NCBI GenBank assembly: GCA_022510465.1
Contig: JAFLTJ010000007.1
Coordinates: 1-49,077 of the forward strand
Direction of reading: 5' to 3'
DNA length: 49,077 nucleotides
Source of the DNA: Muribaculaceae bacterium
GTDB taxonomy: Bacteria > Bacteroidota > Bacteroidia > Bacteroidales > Muribaculaceae
In this document: positions 26,927-35,941 of the stretch, piece by piece
Position numbering within the stretch: position 1 is the first letter of the stretch
Layout: each line of letters starts with the position of its first letter
Made by a program: the position numbers and the translations under genes
Notes under the pieces: generated by a model
Database searches by the model: none
Told to the model about the DNA's origin: nothing
Seen by the model: only the letters and a program-made list of their open reading frames with translations

Positions 26927-28282
26927 ATGGAACAAAAAAACAGGCTCGTAGTTTTGGGCGGTGGCGAGAGCGGAGTTGGCGCCGCCATTCTTGGCAAAAC
27001 CCTCGGCATGGAGGTCTTTTTGAGCGACTATGGCAAAGTTTCACCGCGTTACGCATCAATGCTTGACGAGGAGGGTATTGAATGGGAACAGGGAGGCCAT
27101 ACGATGGAACGGATTCTTGCCGCCGACGAGATTGTCAAGAGCCCCGGTATCGCCCCGACTACACCGGTAATGAAAGCGGTGGCCGAGAAAGGGATTCCGG
27201 TTATCTCGGAGATAGAGTTTGCCGGCCGATACACCGACGCCAAGATGGTTTGTATCACCGGGTCAAACGGCAAGACGACCACCACTATGCTGACCTACCA
27301 TATATTGCAGCGGGCAGGGCTCAATGTAGGCTTGGCCGGCAATGTAGGCCGCAGCTTAGCTCTCCAAGTGGCACGCGAGCCCCATGATGTCTATGTTATA
27401 GAACTATCCAGCTTTCAGCTTGAAAACATGTATAGGTTTAAAGCCAATATTGCTGTATTGCTGAACATCACGCCCGACCACCTTGACCGCTATGATTATA
27501 AGATGCAGAACTATGTAAACGCCAAATTCCGCATACTGAATAATCAGACTCTTGCCGACGCTTTCATTTATTGGCACGATGACCCCGTTATAGCCGAACA
27601 GTTAAAGCATTTCACACCGTCGGCGCGTCTATATCCGTTTGCCGAAGAACCGGGTGACGGGATTGCAGCCTACGTTGACCCCGAGGGGGAAATTATATTT
27701 GACACATCCGAAACACAGCTTAAAATGCCGGTTGCTCAACTGTCGCTCAACGGACTCCACAATATATACAACTCAATGGCTGCCGGCCTGTCGGCATGCC
27801 TGCTCGACATCCGCAAGGAGGATATCCGCAGCGCACTGGCCGACTTTGAAGGTGTAGAACACCGACTTGAACCCGCAGGGAGCGTTGACGGTGTAAATTA
27901 TATCAATGACTCCAAGGCAACCAACGTAAACTCATGCTGGTATGCACTCGAAAGCATGACAACACCTACAGTTCTCATCCTGGGAGGCAAAGACAAAGGG
28001 AATGATTACAGCGAGATTCTGCCGTTAGTGCAACAGAAAGTAAAAGCAATAGTTGCAATGGGCGTAGACAACAGCAAGATAGTTGATTACTTTGGAGACA
28101 AAGTGGATGCAATAGCCTCGACCGGCTCATTGGAGGATGCGCTCAATGCAGCCCGCAGTTTTGCCGTTCCCGGCGATACGGTTTTGCTGTCGCCTTGCTG
28201 TGCCAGCTTTGACCTTTTCAGTTCCTACGAAGACCGTGGCCGGCAATTTAAAGCAGCTGTAGCCGGTCTCGCAAAGAAATAA
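26927..28282 (+). CDS. murD: UDP-MurNAc-L-alanine:D-glutamate ligase
   Basis: A 451-residue cytoplasmic Mur ligase adding D-glutamate. N-terminal Rossmann-like GGGESGVGAAILGKTLGMEVFLSDYG, P-loop CITGSNGKTTTTMLTYH (Gly112 onward), ELSSFQLENM and NITPDHLDRY, then the C-terminal NDSKATNVNSCWYALES and LSPCCASFDLFSSYEDRG. Length matches the family (about 440-460). The order and strand are those of a standard dcw operon. Confidence 0.96.
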   Translation: MEQKNRLVVLGGGESGVGAAILGKTLGMEVFLSDYGKVSPRYASMLDEEGIEWEQGGHTMERILAADEIVKSPGIAPTTPVMKAVAEKGIPVISEIEFAGRYTDAKMVCITGSNGKTTTTMLTYHILQRAGLNVGLAGNVGRSLALQVAREPHDVYVIELSSFQLENMYRFKANIAVLLNITPDHLDRYDYKMQNYVNAKFRILNNQTLADAFIYWHDDPVIAEQLKHFTPSARLYPFAEEPGDGIAAYVDPEGEIIFDTSETQLKMPVAQLSLNGLHNIYNSMAAGLSACLLDIRKEDIRSALADFEGVEHRLEPAGSVDGVNYINDSKATNVNSCWYALESMTTPTVLILGGKDKGNDYSEILPLVQQKVKAIVAMGVDNSKIVDYFGDKVDAIASTGSLEDALNAARSFAVPGDTVLLSPCCASFDLFSSYEDRGRQFKAAVAGLAKK

Positions 28283-28304
28283 AACTACATAATTACTGAC
28301 CAAA

Positions 28305-29588
28305 ATGACCGAAACAAATCAAAATACAAACACGGCAGTATCGTCAACATTTGAAACAGCAGCTCCGGCGGCTGTCAACAATGGCGACAAGCACATCTGG
28401 GGCATTTATCTCGCCTTGTGCTTTATCTCGCTGGTGGAGCTATACAGCGCGTCGTCGCGCGAAGTAGCGGCGTCATCGTTCGGGGTACTCGGTCCTATCA
28501 TTCGCCATGTAGGAATGCTTATAGGCGGTTTCGTGATAATGTGGGTCATTTCACGTCGCCACTACCGCGAGGTTATCCCAATGACAATCCTGCTGGCAGC
28601 AGTCAGCTCGGCAATGATGCTGTATGTGATGAAGTATGGAGAGATTGTCAACGGTGCCCGCCGCAGCTTCTCAGTTTTGGGAATTCCGTTTCAACCGGCC
28701 GAGTTTATAAAGCTGTCATCGGTGTTGATAGTGGCATTACTGATGTCACGAACTCAGAAACGCAAGAGTATAGGCGTCAGAGACAGCGGAGTCGTATGGT
28801 CGGCTGTCTTTATCGGCTTATTCTGCGCCATGCTTCTGCCGCAGGGATTGACCAACACGCTGCTTCTGATGAGTATTTCACTCGGCATGATGGTTATCGG
28901 AGGGACTCCGTGGAAACGCATCATCTTAGTGGTGGGAATATATGCTATTTTCGCTGGAGCGTTCACGGCATTCAAAATGAAGCCCGGCAATGACGATGCC
29001 GATGTTGACCGAACCGGAACATGGAAAGCAAGAATTGAGAGATTCTTTGACCCCACTCCCAAATATGAACAGCCGTTTACGGCCGAGAATCGCCAGGAAA
29101 TGTATGCCTATATGGCGCAGGCACATGGCGGTGTAGTTGGTGTAATGCCTGGAAATTCGCGCGAAACATCGCGACTGCCATTGGCATTCAGCGACTTTAT
29201 CTATTCGATTATTATTGAAGACTTGGGCCTCGTGGGTGGAATCGCAGTATTGATTATTTACTTGTGGTTGCTGGGGCGAGCGAGCTCAATTGCGACAAAA
29301 TGCTCCAGAGCCTATCCGGCCTTGCTTGTAATAGGAATGGCCGTGATGATTGTCATGCAAGCGCTGTTTCACATGGCCATAGTCACAGGGGTTGTCCCTG
29401 TTTCGGGGCAGCCGTTACCACTGATTTCCAAAGGCGGAACGTCGATATTGGTAACGTCGATAGCATTTGGTATAATGCTTAGTGTCAGCCGGTTTGCCGT
29501 AAGAACAGGTTCTAAGAAACAAATCATCCGAGAAGAAATTAATGCGCTGCCCGAGGAGCTGAGTTCAGAGAATCCTACCCAACTTTAA
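28305..29588 (+). CDS. ftsW: Septal peptidoglycan glycosyltransferase (SEDS family)
   Basis: A 427-residue SEDS-family membrane protein with about ten helices, the glycan polymerase that works with FtsI at the septum. A soluble N-terminus of about 35 residues (Thr/Asn/Ala-rich) precedes the first helix (IWGIYLALCFISLVELYSAS). Family segments are YGEIVNGARRSFSVLGIPFQPAEFIKLSSVL, AQAHGGVVGVMPGNSRETSRLPLAFSDFIYSIIIEDLG and VSGQPLPLISKGGTSI. Asp in SDFI-type loop 7 is the conserved catalytic region. Located 22 bases after murD. Confidence 0.95.
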   Translation: MTETNQNTNTAVSSTFETAAPAAVNNGDKHIWGIYLALCFISLVELYSASSREVAASSFGVLGPIIRHVGMLIGGFVIMWVISRRHYREVIPMTILLAAVSSAMMLYVMKYGEIVNGARRSFSVLGIPFQPAEFIKLSSVLIVALLMSRTQKRKSIGVRDSGVVWSAVFIGLFCAMLLPQGLTNTLLLMSISLGMMVIGGTPWKRIILVVGIYAIFAGAFTAFKMKPGNDDADVDRTGTWKARIERFFDPTPKYEQPFTAENRQEMYAYMAQAHGGVVGVMPGNSRETSRLPLAFSDFIYSIIIEDLGLVGGIAVLIIYLWLLGRASSIATKCSRAYPALLVIGMAVMIVMQALFHMAIVTGVVPVSGQPLPLISKGGTSILVTSIAFGIMLSVSRFAVRTGSKKQIIREEINALPEELSSENPTQL

Positions 29589-29604
29589 CCAAACAGTGAT
29601 AAAT

Positions 29605-30693
29605 ATGAAAGTTCTAATCAGCGGCGGAGGAACGGGAGGTCACATCTTCCCCGCCATATCAATAGCAAATGCCCTGCGGCGACGAGACCCGTCAACCGAG
29701 ATTCTATTTGTGGGAGCCGAGGGCCGCATGGAGATGGAGAGAGTTCCGGCCGCAGGATATGATATTGTAGGGCTGCCGGTAGCCGGTTTCAACCGACGGA
29801 AGCTTTGGAAAAACGTTGGCGTGGTAGTCAAATTGTGTCGCAGCATGCTGAAAGCTCGCAAGATAATGAACGATTTCCGGCCTGATATTGCAGTGGGCGT
29901 TGGCGGTTATGCCAGCGGCCCGATGCTAAAAGAGGCCCAGCGCCGAGGCATTCCTACCCTACTTCAGGAGCAGAATTCCTATCCAGGCGTTACCAACAAA
30001 TTACTTGCCCGGAAAGCCGGTGCAATCTGTGTGGCATACGAGAAAACGGAACGCTTTTTCCCGGAGCACCTCATAGAGATAACCGGCAATCCCGTTCGTG
30101 CAACGCTCCTTGAATGCCCGCTGTCACAGGAGGAGGCGAAGATGCAATTGGGCATGGATAAGGATAAGCTGATGATATTTGTTACCGGAGGTTCGCTGGG
30201 GGCCCGCACTATCAATGAAGCTGTCAAGCAGAATCTTGACACTCTGACAGCCGACGGGACCCAGATTCTGTGGCAGACGGGCAAACTATATGCCGATGAA
30301 TGCAAGCAAGCGGCAGCCGGCTACACCGGAGTAAGCGCAACTCCGTTTGTATCGGATATGGCGGTAGCCTATCGCGCAGCCGACTTGGTTGTAGCGCGAG
30401 CCGGAGCATGCACCATCAGCGAATTGCAATTACTCGGCAAACCGGCAATCCTGATTCCCTCGCCAAATGTAGCCGAGGACCATCAGCGCAAAAACGGGCA
30501 GGCCCTTGTTGACAAAGGCGCGGCAAGAATGGTGCTCGACGCCGAAGCCATTGAAAAGCTTCCGGCCGTGACCAGTGAGCTAATAGCCGACGCCGACAAG
30601 CGTAAACTTTTGACTCACAACATCTACAAAATGGCATTACCCGATGCCGACAATAAGATTGTAGACCGTATCTATAAGATTTTGAAGAAATGA
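29605..30693 (+). CDS. murG: Lipid II synthase (UDP-GlcNAc transferase)
   Basis: A 362-residue GT28 glycosyltransferase at the inner face of the membrane that adds GlcNAc to lipid I. The N-terminal motif SGGGTGGHIFPA lies at residues 6-17; GVGGYASGPM, LLQEQNSYPGVTNKLLARKA, FVTGGSLGARTIN and RAGACTISELQLLGKPAILIPSPN are diagnostic. I chose the ATG at 29605 because it places the glycine loop at the normal position; a GTG three codons earlier is the alternative. The stop overlaps the murC start by four bases. Confidence 0.96.
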   Translation: MKVLISGGGTGGHIFPAISIANALRRRDPSTEILFVGAEGRMEMERVPAAGYDIVGLPVAGFNRRKLWKNVGVVVKLCRSMLKARKIMNDFRPDIAVGVGGYASGPMLKEAQRRGIPTLLQEQNSYPGVTNKLLARKAGAICVAYEKTERFFPEHLIEITGNPVRATLLECPLSQEEAKMQLGMDKDKLMIFVTGGSLGARTINEAVKQNLDTLTADGTQILWQTGKLYADECKQAAAGYTGVSATPFVSDMAVAYRAADLVVARAGACTISELQLLGKPAILIPSPNVAEDHQRKNGQALVDKGAARMVLDAEAIEKLPAVTSELIADADKRKLLTHNIYKMALPDADNKIVDRIYKILKK

Positions 30694-32102
30694 ATACATC
30701 CGGCGATAATTTTTCCACTGATTACAAAAATATCTACTTTGTAGGGGCCGGCGGCATAGGAATGGCCGCCTTGGAACGATATTTCCTCTCCCAGGGTTGC
30801 AATGTTGCCGGCTACGACCGCACGTCGACCGCCCTAACGGCCGCGCTGGAGCACGAGGGGGTAAAGATAGTGTATGACGACGACCCTGAGTTGATACCCG
30901 TTGAAATGCGCAATCCGAGCACGACACTGGTTGTCTATACACCGGCCGTTGGCAGCGAACACCGCGGTTTGCAGTTTTTTCACAGCGCCGGGCACCAGAT
31001 TATCAAACGTGCTGCCGTGCTGGGGATGATTACCCGCAACACGCGCGGAATCTGCTTCGCCGGAACCCACGGAAAAACCACTACATCATCAATGGCTGCT
31101 CACATTCTAAATTGCTCTCCTGCCGGGTGTAACGCCTTTCTTGGTGGTATATTGCGCAACTATGACAGCAATTTGATACTTAGCGAGTCATCCCCTTTCA
31201 GCGTCGTTGAAGCCGATGAATTTGACCGGTCTTTTCATCACCTGCGCCCCTACATTGCCGTCATTACGTCTACCGACCCCGACCATTTGGATATATACGG
31301 AACCGAAGATGCCTATTTAGAAGGCTTTGCCCACTTTACATCGCTTATAAAACCCGGTGGCCGATTGTTGGTTCACGAAGGATTGAAACTTAAACCCAGG
31401 CCCGGAAAAGATGTCAAGGTTTATACCTACGGCCACGGTGACACCGGCGACTTCCATCCCGCCAATATACGCCGCGGCAACGGTACCATCATCATGGATA
31501 TTGTTACTCCGGGCGAGGTTATCACCGACATAGAACTCGGCGTTCCCGTGGAAATAAACATCGATAATGCCGTTGCTGCCATAGGTGCCGTGTGGCTTGC
31601 CGATGCGCTCGACGTCAAATCCATGCGAGCCGCCATGAAATCATTCATGGGCCCGAAACGGCGGTTTGAATTCCGACTGCGGGAAAACAAACCCGGAGGG
31701 CACGTCATAATAGATGATTATGCCCATCATCCCGATGAATTGCGGGCTTCAATCTCATCGGTAAAAGCTCTGTATCCCGACCGCAAACTGACAGTTGCAT
31801 TTCAGCCCCATCTGTATAGCCGCACACGCGATTTTGCAACCGAATTTGCCGACGCTCTATCAATTGCCGACCAAGTAATTCTGCTTGAGATTTATCCTGC
31901 CCGCGAGGAGCCCATTCCGGGAGTAACATCCAAAATCATTTTTGACAAGGTCAGAACTCAGTCAAAAACAATATGTTGCAAAGAAAATTTGATAAAAACG
32001 ATAGAAAGTAGTAATTTTGACATACTTTTGACAGCGGGTGCCGGAGATATTGACACCATGCTGCCGGCTATTGTGGAATCAACAACATCCAATTCACATT
32101 GA
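30690..32102 (+). CDS. murC: UDP-MurNAc:L-alanine ligase
   Basis: A 470-residue Mur ligase that starts the stem peptide. N-terminal FVGAGGIGMAALERYFLSQG, P-loop FAGTHGKTTTSSMAAHIL (Gly125 to Lys129), EADEFDRSFHHL, TSTDPDHLDIYG and DDYAHHPDELRASI are visible, as is the C-terminal FQPHLYSRTRDFATEFADAL and LLEIYPAREEPIPGV. It overlaps murG and lies 10 bases upstream of the ftsQ ATG. Confidence 0.96.
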   Translation: MNTSGDNFSTDYKNIYFVGAGGIGMAALERYFLSQGCNVAGYDRTSTALTAALEHEGVKIVYDDDPELIPVEMRNPSTTLVVYTPAVGSEHRGLQFFHSAGHQIIKRAAVLGMITRNTRGICFAGTHGKTTTSSMAAHILNCSPAGCNAFLGGILRNYDSNLILSESSPFSVVEADEFDRSFHHLRPYIAVITSTDPDHLDIYGTEDAYLEGFAHFTSLIKPGGRLLVHEGLKLKPRPGKDVKVYTYGHGDTGDFHPANIRRGNGTIIMDIVTPGEVITDIELGVPVEINIDNAVAAIGAVWLADALDVKSMRAAMKSFMGPKRRFEFRLRENKPGGHVIIDDYAHHPDELRASISSVKALYPDRKLTVAFQPHLYSRTRDFATEFADALSIADQVILLEIYPAREEPIPGVTSKIIFDKVRTQSKTICCKENLIKTIESSNFDILLTAGAGDIDTMLPAIVESTTSNSH

Positions 32103-32112
32103 TAACAAACAG

Positions 32113-33054
32113 ATGACCAAGGTTTTACGCATCATATTATCAATATTGCTTGCCGGATGGCTCGTGGCCTCGCTGGTGCTAACCGCCCGGTGGAGCGACA
32201 ATCGTCGCTGTGCCGGTATCGCAATAGAGGTAAACGATACGGCCGAGCGTCGATTTGTTACCGCCCCCGAGATTGCGCGAGACCTTTCCACCTTGGGATT
32301 CACCGGTCGCGGTCGTTTGTTGAACGACATTGATACCGACTCAATAGAACGTTTCCTTGCGTCTAACGACAAAATAGAGCGTGTTACGGTTGTTCGTCTT
32401 ACCAACGATTCTATCCTGATAAAAGTCGACCCGATGATTCCTGTCGCCCGTGTTTTTGACAGGCTGGAAGGCGCTTCCTACTATGTAAACCGTTCAGGGA
32501 AGCACATCAAGGCCGACGCCCGATACCACATCAACGTGCCGGTGATAGAGGGGGCTTTCCCCGATACAACGTTCACGCCCATCCACCTGCTGCCGCTTAT
32601 CGATTATATCAGCGCCGACAGCGTGTGGAACCATCTCGTTACAATGATTAAGGTCGACTCTCCCACCGACATTATTCTTATCCCGGCTATTAAGGGACAC
32701 GTTATAAATCTTGGGGAGCCACGTGATTTTGATTCAAAATTCTCGCGGCTGACCACTATATACCGAAAAATCATGCCCGTAAAGGGTTGGCAATATTATG
32801 ATACCCTGTCGTTGAAATGGAACGGTCAAGTCGTGGCAACACGACGGGTCAAGCCGGCCGCAGCGTCGCCAAGGGTTGGTGACGACGACCTCGAGGAGGT
32901 TGACGTATCGACAATGCTCGTAGCCGATAATATTGCTCCGGGGCAAACCAAAGTAGGAGCCAAAGCCCATGGCGAAAACGACATCCCGGCCGTTAAGGCC
33001 GCAAAGCAGAACGCCAAGGCAGCAGCCGACTCTATTTCCCGCAAGAATAACTAA
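32113..33054 (+). CDS. ftsQ: FtsQ/DivIB-type cell division protein with extended C-terminal tail
   Basis: A 313-residue bitopic protein with a short cytoplasmic start, one membrane helix (about 5-25; LRIILSILLAGWLVASLVLTA), a POTRA-like region (about 35-105; FVTAPEIARDLSTLGF, IERVTVVRLTNDSILIKVDP) and a beta domain (YYVNRSGKHIKADARYHINVPVIEG, RLTTIYRKIMPVKGWQYYDTLSLKWNGQVVATR). Residues about 245-313 are a charged, low-complexity tail (DDDLEEVDVS, KAAKQNAKAAADS). I placed the start at the ATG at 32113, 10 bases after murC, since an upstream start inside murC would put a soluble stretch before the helix. Identified by position and architecture. Confidence 0.9.
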   Translation: MTKVLRIILSILLAGWLVASLVLTARWSDNRRCAGIAIEVNDTAERRFVTAPEIARDLSTLGFTGRGRLLNDIDTDSIERFLASNDKIERVTVVRLTNDSILIKVDPMIPVARVFDRLEGASYYVNRSGKHIKADARYHINVPVIEGAFPDTTFTPIHLLPLIDYISADSVWNHLVTMIKVDSPTDIILIPAIKGHVINLGEPRDFDSKFSRLTTIYRKIMPVKGWQYYDTLSLKWNGQVVATRRVKPAAASPRVGDDDLEEVDVSTMLVADNIAPGQTKVGAKAHGENDIPAVKAAKQNAKAAADSISRKNN

Positions 33055-33079
33055 CTCTACCTCCAAATACAAATAGTTA

Positions 33080-34456
33080 ATGGAAAAAAAACATATCGTA
33101 GCGCTCGAAATTGGCAGCTCAAAGATTAGAGGGGCCGTCGGAATCTATAACCCCGCAACCGGAGACATAACCGTCAAAGCTGTTGAGGAAGAGAAACTTG
33201 TTGACTGTGTCAGATATGGCTGCATTCAGAATGTTGCCGAAGTAACCAACCGCGTTCGTGCAATTATCAAACGCCTGGATGCATTGGACCACACCAGGCG
33301 CATCAAAGGCGTATATGTTGCTATCGGTGGCCGCTCGGTTACAGCCAGCTCGGCTACATTCGAGCGCCGATTTGCCGCCGATGCAGAAATCACTCGCGAC
33401 GTTGTCAAAAGCCTTTTTGACGAAGCGCGTTCCACGCTATACAACGAGCGCGACGTCATCGACGTTACCCCGCGGGAATTTCGCGTTGACAACGCCGTCG
33501 TGTCACAGCCGGTTGGCACCATAGGACACTCCATTCAGGCTGTTCTCAACATGGTAACGGCACGCCCGCAGATTAAACGCAACATTTACTCGGTGGTACA
33601 AGACCGATTGCAACTGGATATTAACGGATGCATCGTCAGGCAGATAGCCCAGGCAAACGTTGTTCTGAACATGGAGGATATGCGGCTTGGATGTATGCTT
33701 GTTGATTTTGGTGCCGAGACAACCACCGTCTCAATATATCGAAACGGAACATTGCAATATCTCGCGACGCTACCCATCGGGTCGCGAAACATAACTCGCG
33801 ATATCACAACCCTTAACCACCTTGAAGAAACTGCCGAGAAGCTCAAGACCCATGGCGGCAATGCCCTGAGCAACAACGTTTCGGCGGCATTCGGCGCCTA
33901 CGACTCCACCGGCGACTATGTCGAAATGAACAATTATGTTTCGGCCCGTGCCGGGGAAATTATTGCAAACATTCATCAGCAGATTAAGTATGCCAACTTG
34001 ACTGCCGACAAGATTCCGTCGGGTATTATCATTGTGGGTAACGGAGCCCGAATGAAAGGGTTTAATGAGCTCCTGGCCGAAACTTTAGGGATGAGAGTCA
34101 GAACCGGCATTCCTCAGAACGTAAACATTGAGAATCCGGGCATACATATCTCGGAGGCTGTCGATGTAATCGCCATCCTGCATGCTGCTGCCACTCGTGG
34201 CGCGAAAGACTGCACGGAAGAAATAAACGACATCGATACCATTACCGACTCTACAACCGAGCAGGGTGACCAGTCAACAAACAAATCGGGCGAGCAGATT
34301 GGCGTCAAACCGCATATCATAACCGAGACCGACACCACCCACAATCCAAAACCCAATCCGGGGAGAAAATATTGGGACCGAATCCGCGAACGCATGCTTA
34401 GTATCATGAGCGATGACGAGGACAACTTTGCTCCCGATGAAGAAGATGATAATTAA
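33080..34456 (+). CDS. ftsA: Cell division protein FtsA
   Basis: A 458-residue actin-like ATPase that tethers FtsZ to the membrane. The N-terminal VALEIGSSKIRGAVG, the 1C-domain region, CMLVDFGAETTTVSIYRNGTLQYLATLPIGSRNITRDI and GIIIVGNGARMKGFNELLAE are family motifs. After a Thr/Asp-rich linker (about 380-425) comes an amphipathic segment (KYWDRIRERMLSIM, about 429-443), the expected membrane-targeting helix, but it is followed by an acidic tail of about 15 residues (DDEDNFAPDEEDDN). It sits 25 bases after ftsQ and 32 before ftsZ. Confidence 0.95.
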   Translation: MEKKHIVALEIGSSKIRGAVGIYNPATGDITVKAVEEEKLVDCVRYGCIQNVAEVTNRVRAIIKRLDALDHTRRIKGVYVAIGGRSVTASSATFERRFAADAEITRDVVKSLFDEARSTLYNERDVIDVTPREFRVDNAVVSQPVGTIGHSIQAVLNMVTARPQIKRNIYSVVQDRLQLDINGCIVRQIAQANVVLNMEDMRLGCMLVDFGAETTTVSIYRNGTLQYLATLPIGSRNITRDITTLNHLEETAEKLKTHGGNALSNNVSAAFGAYDSTGDYVEMNNYVSARAGEIIANIHQQIKYANLTADKIPSGIIIVGNGARMKGFNELLAETLGMRVRTGIPQNVNIENPGIHISEAVDVIAILHAAATRGAKDCTEEINDIDTITDSTTEQGDQSTNKSGEQIGVKPHIITETDTTHNPKPNPGRKYWDRIRERMLSIMSDDEDNFAPDEEDDN

Positions 34457-34488
34457 CGATTTCACCACCCGCTAATAATTTTAACAAG

Positions 34489-35835
34489 ATGACTGACCAA
34501 CGTTTCAAGAACGACACAAATACATCTATCGACGACACGTCAAGATACATAGATGCACAGCCCAATCCCGTCATAATCAAAGCCATCGGCGTTGGTGGTG
34601 GCGGCGGAAACGCCGTAGACCACATGTATAGTCAAGGCATTCCAAATGTGTCATTTGCCAACATTAACACCGATAAGCAGGACCTTCTTAACACGAAAGT
34701 TCCCACAAAGATTGTTATCGGTGACGGATATGGAGCCGGGAACGACCCCGAGGTTGCCCGTAAAGCCGCCGAAGAGTCGGCCGACCGTATCAGCGAGCTC
34801 TTCAACGATGACACCAAAATGGTCTTTATCACGGCCGGTATGGGTGGCGGAACCGGAACCGGTGCCGCGCCGGTTGTGGCTCGAATTGCCAAAGAACGGG
34901 GATTGCTGACTATCGGTATCGTTACCATCCCGTTTCTGTTTGAAGGCAAACGAAAAATCCTCAAAGCGCTTGACGCCGCCACCGAAATGGGCAAATATGT
35001 TGACGCGTTGATGGTGATTAACAACGAGCGGTTAACCGAAATTTACGGCGATTACAGCTTCCTGAACGCCTTTGCAAAAGCCGATGATACTCTGACTGTG
35101 GCCGCACGCTCAATTTCCGAGCTGATTACTACCCAGGGCATGATGAATCTCGACTTTAAAGATGTAAATACAACATTGCGCGATGGTGGTGCCGCAATTA
35201 TTTCAACCGGTTATGGCGAGGGTGAGAATCGTGTAACTAAAGCCATTGAAGACGCCCTGCAGTCACCATTGCTCAAAAACCGTAATATCTTCGGCTCCAA
35301 GAAACTCCTGTTCAACATATACTTCTCTCCCGAAGCCGAAACAGAGTTCAAAATGGACGAAACAAACGAGCTTACCAACTTTATCAACAACATTGACCAG
35401 AATGTGGATGTAATCTGGGGCGTTGGTATCGACAACTCGCTTGGCAACGCCGTCAAGATAACACTGCTTGCATCCGGTTTTGACGATTCGATTGCCGACG
35501 AAGCACTTCCGGGCGATGATAAGCCGCGTGTTGTCAGCTTCGGCAAGAAGCAGATAGAGGCAGCACAGAAGCCGATCACCGACAAAGACGACTTGCGGCG
35601 AATCGAGCAGGAATATGGCTCTGACAAGGTCAACAATATGGAGGGGATACGTCAGCGGTATATAATTCTGACGCCAAACCAGTTTGACGACGACGAGATA
35701 ATTGAGATTCTTGAAACAACACCAACCTACAATCGAGACAAAAAGATTGTTGACAGCACCCGCTCGGGCACACCGCTCAACCGTCACGTCGACACCACAA
35801 CATCAGGTCAAAACCAGATTAACTTTTTAAGTTAA
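34489..35835 (+). CDS. ftsZ: Cell division GTPase FtsZ
   Basis: A 448-residue tubulin-like GTPase that forms the Z ring. IKAIGVGGGGGNAVDHM, the NTDKQDL segment and the tubulin signature GGGTGTGAAPVVARIA (near residue 120) are present, as are VMVINNERLTEIYG and the T7 loop NLDFKDVNTTLRDGGAAI. The C-terminal domain ends near residue 330, followed by a linker of about 100 residues and a short terminal peptide, GQNQINFLS, instead of the IPAFLRR-type tail of proteobacteria. It is the last dcw gene; the 106 bases after it hold only a short AT-rich stem (CGATA/TATCG near 35858) and no clear promoter. Confidence 0.97.
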   Translation: MTDQRFKNDTNTSIDDTSRYIDAQPNPVIIKAIGVGGGGGNAVDHMYSQGIPNVSFANINTDKQDLLNTKVPTKIVIGDGYGAGNDPEVARKAAEESADRISELFNDDTKMVFITAGMGGGTGTGAAPVVARIAKERGLLTIGIVTIPFLFEGKRKILKALDAATEMGKYVDALMVINNERLTEIYGDYSFLNAFAKADDTLTVAARSISELITTQGMMNLDFKDVNTTLRDGGAAIISTGYGEGENRVTKAIEDALQSPLLKNRNIFGSKKLLFNIYFSPEAETEFKMDETNELTNFINNIDQNVDVIWGVGIDNSLGNAVKITLLASGFDDSIADEALPGDDKPRVVSFGKKQIEAAQKPITDKDDLRRIEQEYGSDKVNNMEGIRQRYIILTPNQFDDDEIIEILETTPTYNRDKKIVDSTRSGTPLNRHVDTTTSGQNQINFLS

Positions 35836-35941
35836 TACTCCATCATCGGCACGATATTTTTTATCGCTTTCAGAATAGGGGTTTGAGATACCTATTGCAT
35901 CTTATTAGTGTAATTCCAATCTCATTGAACTACTATTACTG

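Noticed and set aside
32038..32112. Earlier start for FtsQ inside murC
   Set aside because: It would place 25 polar residues before the membrane helix and overlap murC by 65 bases.
35836..35941. Possible promoter TTTG (35882) for the STN receptor
   Set aside because: No TAnnTTTG box lies at the proper distance downstream, so I did not call a promoter.
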